Of a DNA stretch of 61,916 bases, positions 58,097 through 61,916 are shown piece by piece. The stretch is taken from the NCBI GenBank assembly GCA_033549345.1, contig JAWSUT010000019.1:1-61916 (forward strand), read 5' to 3'. How positions within the stretch are numbered: position 1 is the stretch's first letter; every line of letters starts with the position of its first letter. Below the pieces are notes generated by a model. The model was given only the letters and a program-made list of their open reading frames with translations, made no database searches and was not told the origin of the DNA. This stretch comes from JAWSUT01 sp033549345 (lineage in GTDB: Bacteria; Bacillota; Dethiobacteria; Dethiobacterales; Dethiobacteraceae). The position numbers and the translations under genes were made by a program.

Positions 58097-59104
58097 ATGA
58101 ACAGAGCATTACCCATTATCCTGTTGATCCTCATCTTTCTCATAGTCGCCCTGCCGTCGATGCTGGCCCGCAGCTGCCGGCCGCCCGCAGTCGAACGGCC
58201 ACCCGCTGTGGACCGCACCCCCATCGAGTCTCCCGCCGGTGAGATCACCCTCAACGTGTTTAACCACCATACCAACCAAAGCGACGACATCTCCCTGGAA
58301 GAATATCTGGTCGGCGTGGTGGCCGCAGAAATGCCGGCATCGTTTGAGCTGGAAGCGCTCAAAGCCCAGGCCATCGTGGCCCGCACCTACACAGTGACCC
58401 AGATGCGCTCCTACGGCGGCAAAGGATGTGACAAGCATCCCGGCTCCCCGGATATCTGCACCGACCACACCCACTGCCAGGCCTGGGAAAGTGAAGAAAA
58501 ATCCCTGGGCAAGTGGGATGCCGCCGAAGCTCCCGAAAACCTGAACAAAATCCGCCAGGCCGTCAGGGAAACGGCAGGCCAGGTCATCCACCATAACGGC
58601 CTGACCATCGACGCCGTCTTTCATGCCCACTGCGGCGGCCATACCGAAAACAGCGAAGATGTCTGGAGCGCCGCTCTGCCCTATCTGCGCGCCGTAGATT
58701 GCCCCTATTGCGCAGGCACCCGCTGGTCAAAAACAGAGCACAGCTTCACAGGCAGTGAATTTGCCCAGGCCATGCTGCCCTATGTCTCAGCCGTCCCCGT
58801 CTCTGCGTCCGGCCGCCCGCTCATAGACGCCCCTGTCCGCACAGCCACCGGCCGTATCAAAACACTCACCATCGCCGGCGAATCCATCGGCGGCCGGGAT
58901 ATCCGCGCCGCCCTCAGGCTCCCTTCCACCAACTTTACCTGGCAGATCGACGGTGACACCATTACCTTCACAAACCGCGGCTACGGTCACGGCGTGGGCC
59001 TCTGCCAGTACGGCGCAGACGGCATGGCCAAAGCCGGCAAAACCTACGAGGAAATCATCCACCATTTTTACACCGGCGTAAACCTCATTCCCCTTTCCCC
59101 CTAG
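58097..59104 (+). CDS. spoIID: Stage II sporulation protein D (SpoIID)
   Basis: 335 residues. N-terminal membrane helix (ALPIILLILIFLIVALPSML), then the lytic transglycosylase domain with VVAAEMPASFELEALKAQAI (catalytic Glu78) and HAHCGGHTENSEDVWS, a conserved Cys/His zinc region, and GYGHGVGLCQYGADGMA. SpoIID cuts denuded peptidoglycan with SpoIIP and SpoIIM during engulfment, acting from the mother cell. AAAGGAGG precedes the ATG. It is placed as in Bacillus (murAA-spoIID). Confidence 0.95.
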   Translation: MNRALPIILLILIFLIVALPSMLARSCRPPAVERPPAVDRTPIESPAGEITLNVFNHHTNQSDDISLEEYLVGVVAAEMPASFELEALKAQAIVARTYTVTQMRSYGGKGCDKHPGSPDICTDHTHCQAWESEEKSLGKWDAAEAPENLNKIRQAVRETAGQVIHHNGLTIDAVFHAHCGGHTENSEDVWSAALPYLRAVDCPYCAGTRWSKTEHSFTGSEFAQAMLPYVSAVPVSASGRPLIDAPVRTATGRIKTLTIAGESIGGRDIRAALRLPSTNFTWQIDGDTITFTNRGYGHGVGLCQYGADGMAKAGKTYEEIIHHFYTGVNLIPLSP

Positions 59105-59133
59105 GTATAATCAGGAAAAAAATGGACATAATA
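59105..59133 (+). promoter_or_regulatory. Sigma-F type promoter of the spoIIQ-like gene
   Basis: GTATA (59105-59109), 14 bases, GGACATAATA (59124-59133): every defined base of the sigma-F consensus (GywTA, about 15, GGnnAnAhTr) is met. It lies in the short gap between spoIID and spoIIQ. Confidence 0.75.
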
Positions 59134-59155
59134 CCTCCCGAGAGGTGATGTCCAG

Positions 59156-59845
59156 ATGAAAAAAGTATTAGCAACGCTATCACCGCTGCGCAAAATCCGC
59201 CCGAGCCGAAAATTTCTCCTGTTCGGCGGATATATTCTCGTGATCACTGCCATGATTGTGGCAGTCACCTGGCAGGGTGCCCCCACAGATCCTGTGGAAA
59301 CACCCCCTCCTGCAGCAGTGGAAACAGAGACAGAAGACGAAGCGGTGCTGACCAGGCCCGACCCCCCGTTTAATGCTCTGGACGAGGAAGACGTATCTGA
59401 AGAAATCATACCTGAAGATCCCCTGCCGGTTCTGGCCGTACCCGACACGCCCATGGTATGGCCCTTAGAAGGCCAACTCCTGATCGGGCATCATGAGGTC
59501 TACCGCATCGGCAACCAACTGCGTGCCCATGCCGGTGTCGACATCGAAGCACCGGAAGGAGCCGAAGTCACAGCTGCCTGGCCCGGAATCGTGGAACATG
59601 TCACCCATGACATGCGCCTGGGCTGGCTGGTGGAAATCCGCCATGGCGGCGGTTACCTCACCCAGTACGCCAACCTCCTCGAAGAGCCTTATTTTTCCCT
59701 CGGCGACGAAGTCGAAGCAGGCCAGATCATCGGCAAAGTGGGCCAAAGTGCCAAACTTGACGCTAACACAGGCCCGTTTCTCCACTTTGCCATCTACCTG
59801 GAGAACCAGGCAATCGACCCGGTCAGCGAAATATCTCCCCGCTAA
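59156..59845 (+). CDS. spoIIQ: SpoIIQ-like M23-fold protein, probably zinc-binding but inactive
   Basis: 229 residues. Basic N-terminus and one membrane helix (FLLFGGYILVITAMIVAVTW), an acidic linker, then an M23 (LytM) domain. Ligands His125 and Asp129 (HAGVDIEA) and His210 (FLHFAIY) are kept, but the catalytic His of HxH is Phe208 and the second catalytic His position is Asn173 (QYANLLEE). SpoIIQ faces SpoIIIAH across the forespore membranes and forms a channel, which needs no enzyme activity. Identity rests on position (spoIID-spoIIQ-spoIIID), anchor and promoter. Confidence 0.85.
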   Translation: MKKVLATLSPLRKIRPSRKFLLFGGYILVITAMIVAVTWQGAPTDPVETPPPAAVETETEDEAVLTRPDPPFNALDEEDVSEEIIPEDPLPVLAVPDTPMVWPLEGQLLIGHHEVYRIGNQLRAHAGVDIEAPEGAEVTAAWPGIVEHVTHDMRLGWLVEIRHGGGYLTQYANLLEEPYFSLGDEVEAGQIIGKVGQSAKLDANTGPFLHFAIYLENQAIDPVSEISPR

Positions 59846-59870
59846 TACAGCCGCAAGGCTGTATTTTTTT
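59844..59870 (+). terminator. Terminator overlapping the spoIIQ stop codon
   Basis: AATACAGCC-GCAA-GGCTGTATT (59844-59865) then TTTTT. The first arm begins in the TAA stop codon. Confidence 0.85.
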
Positions 59871-59963
59871 AGCGCTGGAAAATATTCCACCGTGCCTTTT
59901 AGTGTCATAAATACCCCCCCGTCACATATATTGTTTAACAAAATGAATAAAGGGGGCGGCCAA

Positions 59964-60230
59964 ATGATGCAGGACTACATTGAGCAGCGCGTCCTGGAAA
60001 TCAGTAATTATATACTTGAAACAGGTGCTACGGTCAGACAGGTGGCGCAGGTGTTTGGCGTATCCAAATCCACAGTCCACAAAGACGTAACAGAGCGCCT
60101 GCCATATATCAACCGCTTTATTGCCCGTGAGATTAAAATGATTCTGGAAAAGAACAAAGCCGAGCGGCATCTGCGCGGCGGTGAAGCAACCCGCAAAAAA
60201 TACAAGGCCGATGAGAAAATCGAAGCATAA
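59964..60230 (+). CDS. spoIIID: Sporulation transcription regulator SpoIIID
   Basis: 88 residues. QDYIEQRVLEISNYILETGA at the start, the helix-turn-helix RQVAQVFGVSKSTVHKDVTERL, and a basic C-terminal tail (RKKYKADEK). SpoIIID activates or represses mother-cell genes of the sigma-E regulon. The ATG at 59964 is the most likely start, with AGGGGGCGG seven bases upstream; ATG 59943 would add seven residues. Confidence 0.95.
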   Translation: MMQDYIEQRVLEISNYILETGATVRQVAQVFGVSKSTVHKDVTERLPYINRFIAREIKMILEKNKAERHLRGGEATRKKYKADEKIEA

Positions 60231-60257
60231 AAAAGGAAAACTCACCCATGTTACCGA

Positions 60258-60275
60258 ATACATACCGGAATGTAT
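60258..60275. promoter_or_regulatory. Inverted repeat upstream of mbl
   Basis: ATACAT-ACCGGA-ATGTAT, 6+6 bases perfectly inverted, 40 bases before the mbl start. Could be an operator; chance is not excluded. Confidence 0.3.
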
Positions 60276-60314
60276 ATTTAGCATAGACAAGCCTTACGAT
60301 ATGAGGTGAAAGAC

Positions 60315-61343
60315 ATGAATCTCGGCACAGATATGGGCATCGACCTGGGTACCGCCACAGTCTTGGTTCATCTGCGCGGCAAAGGCATCGTGCTGCATGA
60401 ACCCTCCGTGGTGGCCATAGAACAAAACACCCGCCAGGTACTGGCTGTGGGCGAAGCCGCCCAACGGATGCTCGGCCGTACTCCTGGCAACATTATTGCC
60501 ACCCGCCCCCTGCGTGAAGGGGTCATTGCCGACTTCGAAATAACAGAAATCATGCTCCGCCACTTTATCGGCAAAGTATCCGACGGCAGGCGCCTCCTGC
60601 GCCCCCGCGTGATTGTCTGCATTCCCGCCGCCACAACTACGGTGGAACAAAAAGCAGTGGTGGAAGCAGTCATGCGCTCCGGCGTCCGTGACGCCTTCCT
60701 CATCGAAGAACCCCGCGCCGCCGCCCTGGGCGCCGGCCTGGATATCTTCCAGCCCTCCGGCCACATGGTCATCGATATCGGCGGCGGCACCACAGACATC
60801 GCCGTCATTTCCCTGGGTGAAACGGTCATCACTGAAAGCGTCCGCGTCGGCGGCGACAAGTTCGACGAAGCCATCGCCCGCTACATCAAAAAAGAATTCA
60901 ACCTGCTTATCGGCGAACGTACCGCCGAAGCCCTGAAAATTAAGGTAGGCACCGCCTTTGCCGGTAACCGCTACGAAGAGATGGAAATCCGCGGCCGCGA
61001 CATGGTCTCCGGCCTGCCCCGCTCCTTTACGGCCACCACCGAACACGTCCTGGAAGCCGTCCACGAGCCATTAGAAGCCGTCGTCCAGTGCGCCCGCCAC
61101 GTCCTGGAAGTGACCCCTCCGGAACTCTCCGGCGACATCATCGACCACGGCATTGTCATGACAGGTGGCGGTGCTATGCTAAACGGCCTGGACAAACTGC
61201 TCACCAAAGAAACAGGCGTCAACGTCTACCTCGCCGAAGACCCCATCGCATGTGTGGCCATTGGCACCGGCATCGCCCTCGAACAGCTCGATAAAATCAA
61301 TCACACCCTAATCTCACCCCGCCGTACGGCGTCAAACGCATAA
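60315..61343 (+). CDS. mbl: MreB/Mbl rod-shape actin-like protein
   Basis: 342 residues of the actin fold. Phosphate-1 motif GIDLGTATVLVHLRGKGIV, phosphate-2 VIDIGGGTTDIAVISLG, adenosine motif GIVMTGGGAMLNGLD, all intact. It forms membrane-bound filaments that guide wall synthesis. The spoIIID-mbl order is that of Bacillus, where it is called Mbl; the family is also called MreB. ATG 60315 has GAGGTGA seven bases upstream. In Bacillus flagellar genes flhO-flhP follow; here an insertion sequence does. Confidence 0.93.
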   Translation: MNLGTDMGIDLGTATVLVHLRGKGIVLHEPSVVAIEQNTRQVLAVGEAAQRMLGRTPGNIIATRPLREGVIADFEITEIMLRHFIGKVSDGRRLLRPRVIVCIPAATTTVEQKAVVEAVMRSGVRDAFLIEEPRAAALGAGLDIFQPSGHMVIDIGGGTTDIAVISLGETVITESVRVGGDKFDEAIARYIKKEFNLLIGERTAEALKIKVGTAFAGNRYEEMEIRGRDMVSGLPRSFTATTEHVLEAVHEPLEAVVQCARHVLEVTPPELSGDIIDHGIVMTGGGAMLNGLDKLLTKETGVNVYLAEDPIACVAIGTGIALEQLDKINHTLISPRRTASNA

Positions 61344-61361
61344 AAAAAAGGCCCTCGGGCC
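61342..61361 (-). terminator. Short minus-strand terminator-like hairpin after mbl
   Basis: GGCCC-TC-GGGCC with a run of eight T on the minus strand (61342-61349). It would stop transcription entering mbl from the right. Confidence 0.5.
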
Positions 61362-61402
61362 CAATGTCATTAACTTAAGAGATATAAAAACATGTAAAAG
61401 CT

Positions 61403-61432
61403 GAGACCAATAACTAGTTTGGTCTCTTTTTT
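61403..61432 (+). terminator. Terminator after mbl
   Basis: GAGACCAA / TTGGTCTC, 8-bp perfect stem with a short loop, followed by TTTTTT, 60 bases beyond the mbl stop. Confidence 0.8.
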
Positions 61433-61470
61433 CACGCATTCGTGTAGTGAGAAAGATAAAGATATAAATA

Positions 61471-61498
61471 TTGAAAATATAGGAAATAAAGCTATAAT
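61471..61498 (+). promoter_or_regulatory. Promoter of the insertion-sequence genes
   Basis: TTGAAA (61471-61476), 16 bases, TATAAT (61493-61498), in AT-rich sequence 20 bases before the first IS-associated gene. Confidence 0.7.
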
Positions 61499-61517
61499 AG
61501 TAGTGAGAGGTGATGTC

Positions 61518-61718
61518 GTGTTCATTAAGATTCTGACCAAGAAGTACGGAAATAAAAAACACTTCTATGCCAGTTTAGTTGAGAACAAACGTGTGGGCGG
61601 AAAAGTGAAACAAACAGTGAAAGCCAATCTTGGTCCTGTAACTGAAGAGCAAATTCCTTTTTTAAAGGCGGCCTACGCAAAAAAGAAACCAAGATTAGTG
61701 TATGATGAGGAGGAATGA
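61518..61718 (+). CDS. 66-residue IS-associated protein
   Basis: Starts with GTG 61518 after GAGAGGTGATG. FIKILTKKYGNKKHFYASLVEN, then GGKVKQTVKANLGPVTEEQ: this resembles the N-terminal segment of IS1634/IS4-type transposases, which begin with a beta hairpin and a ..VKQ....NLG turn. Here it is a free-standing short gene; its stop overlaps the ATG of the next frame (ATGA), so the two are translationally coupled. Very lysine-rich and AT-rich compared with the host genes. Role in transposition unknown. Confidence 0.6.
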   Translation: MFIKILTKKYGNKKHFYASLVENKRVGGKVKQTVKANLGPVTEEQIPFLKAAYAKKKPRLVYDEEE

Positions 61719-61916
61719 GTGTAGTGAGAAGTTCTGGTGCGAGATTTGAAAAGGACCACTTGTGCATTAAAAGCTCGTTGTTCTTGACAATCTGCAGGGG
61801 CTTCAATAACAAGCATTTTACTCGTAAGCGAAAACTATTGCCGGAACACTTAATTCTTAGTATTCTAAATCGAAAGGGGGTGACATGTTCCATGGAAATA
61901 AGGCGGTTTTTTCAAC
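61715..61916 (+). CDS. IS4-like transposase, N-terminal part (cut by window edge)
   Basis: The frame opens at ATG 61715 (or GTG 61724) behind GAGGAGGAA and stays open to the window end, about 67 residues. The part HFTRKRKLLPEHLILSILNRK ... SMEIRRFF is the N-terminal pattern of IS4-type DDE transposases (F-x-R-x-R-K-L followed by a helix and MEI-x-x-F). The catalytic residues lie beyond the window. Together with the 66-residue gene it marks an insertion sequence that breaks the conserved gene order after mbl. Confidence 0.65.
   Translation, partial: MSVVRSSGARFEKDHLCIKSSLFLTICRGFNNKHFTRKRKLLPEHLILSILNRKGVTCSMEIRRFFQ

Larger units (their letters stand above)
61433..61916 (+). mobile_element. 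Left part of an insertion sequence downstream of mbl
   Basis: From about 61433 the base composition drops to clearly AT-rich, an own promoter is present, and two overlapping short genes follow, the second being transposase-like. The left boundary is not fixed by a visible terminal repeat because the right end is outside the window. Confidence 0.6.

Noticed and set aside
61332..61562. Minus-strand frame of 76 codons at the IS boundary
   Set aside because: Overlaps the mbl terminator and the IS promoter, no ribosome site, and biased hydrophobic product from AT-rich DNA.
1..61916. CRISPR arrays, rRNA and tRNA genes
   Set aside because: No regularly spaced direct repeats, no rRNA core sequences and no tRNA cloverleaf signals (such as GGTTCRANYCC in context) were noticed on either strand by eye.

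Overview
The window is about 62 kb of chromosome from an endospore-forming, anaerobic, low-to-mid-GC Gram-positive bacterium (Firmicutes, class Clostridia in the broad sense). The evidence is the sporulation genes (spo0F, sigG, spoIIR, spoIID, a spoIIQ-like gene, spoIIID), the AGGAGG-type ribosome sites with many GTG and TTG starts, an S-box riboswitch, a tungsten/molybdopterin aldehyde:ferredoxin oxidoreductase and small ferredoxins. From about 16 kb rightwards the order follows the Bacillus subtilis block pyrG - spo0F - fba - tal - glpX - rpmE - prfA - prmC - spoIIR - sua5 - ywlE - rpiB - glyA - upp - [atp operon] - ywmB - murA - spoIID - spoIIQ - spoIIID - mbl. An alkaliphilic anaerobe related to Dethiobacter would fit the Na+-type V-ATPase, but the species assignment is inference only.

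Layout. 0-2.8 kb: the cut end of a FAD oxidoreductase gene, divergent from a ferredoxin-like subunit plus aldehyde:ferredoxin oxidoreductase. 2.8-5.2 kb: cysteine desulfurase and thiI (sulfur transfer to tRNA/thiamine). 5.3-7.6 kb, minus strand: serC and an aspartate-type aminotransferase. 7.7-8.7 kb: a LysM protein with an unrecognised C-terminal domain. 8.8-11.3 kb: a long S-box leader, metY and a metallo-hydrolase. 11.3-13.5 kb: a class A penicillin-binding protein. 13.5-15.9 kb: a polyamine operon (pyruvoyl arginine decarboxylase, speE, speB). 16-25 kb: pyrG, ferredoxin, sppA, a Yip1-type membrane protein, a 34-residue basic peptide, spo0F, then fba-tal-glpX (gluconeogenesis and pentose phosphates), a cation exchanger and a LysM/M23 peptidase. 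25-30.4 kb: rpmE, yqhQ, prfA, prmC, convergent nikR, then sigG-spoIIR behind a sigma-F-type promoter. 30.4-37.3 kb: a Na/Pi transporter, fur, a YibE/F protein, and the nickel-pincer cofactor genes larE, larC and larB. 37.5-44.4 kb: sua5, ywlE, rpiB, glyA, upp, a dCMP deaminase, wecB and thiolase. 44.5-53.4 kb: an AtpZ/AtpI-like gene and a complete nine-gene V-type ATPase operon where F-type ATPase genes normally lie. 53.5-55.7 kb: a lipoprotein and a NikL-like protein behind a palindromic promoter, and a PhoU-like protein. 55.9-61.3 kb: ywmB, murA, spoIID, a spoIIQ-like gene, spoIIID and mbl. 61.4-61.9 kb: the AT-rich start of an insertion sequence running off the window.

Three themes tie the genes together. 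First, sporulation: motif-perfect sigma-H (spo0F) and sigma-F (sigG-spoIIR, spoIIQ-like) promoters can be read directly. Second, nickel: nikR, larBCE and a candidate NikR-type palindrome upstream of a NikL-like gene. Third, sodium/phosphate energetics: a Na+-binding K subunit, a Na/Pi transporter and a CaCA exchanger. A 45-46 bp stem-loop repeat occurs three times, each time directly after a T-rich, terminator-like tract. No rRNA, tRNA or CRISPR array was seen.
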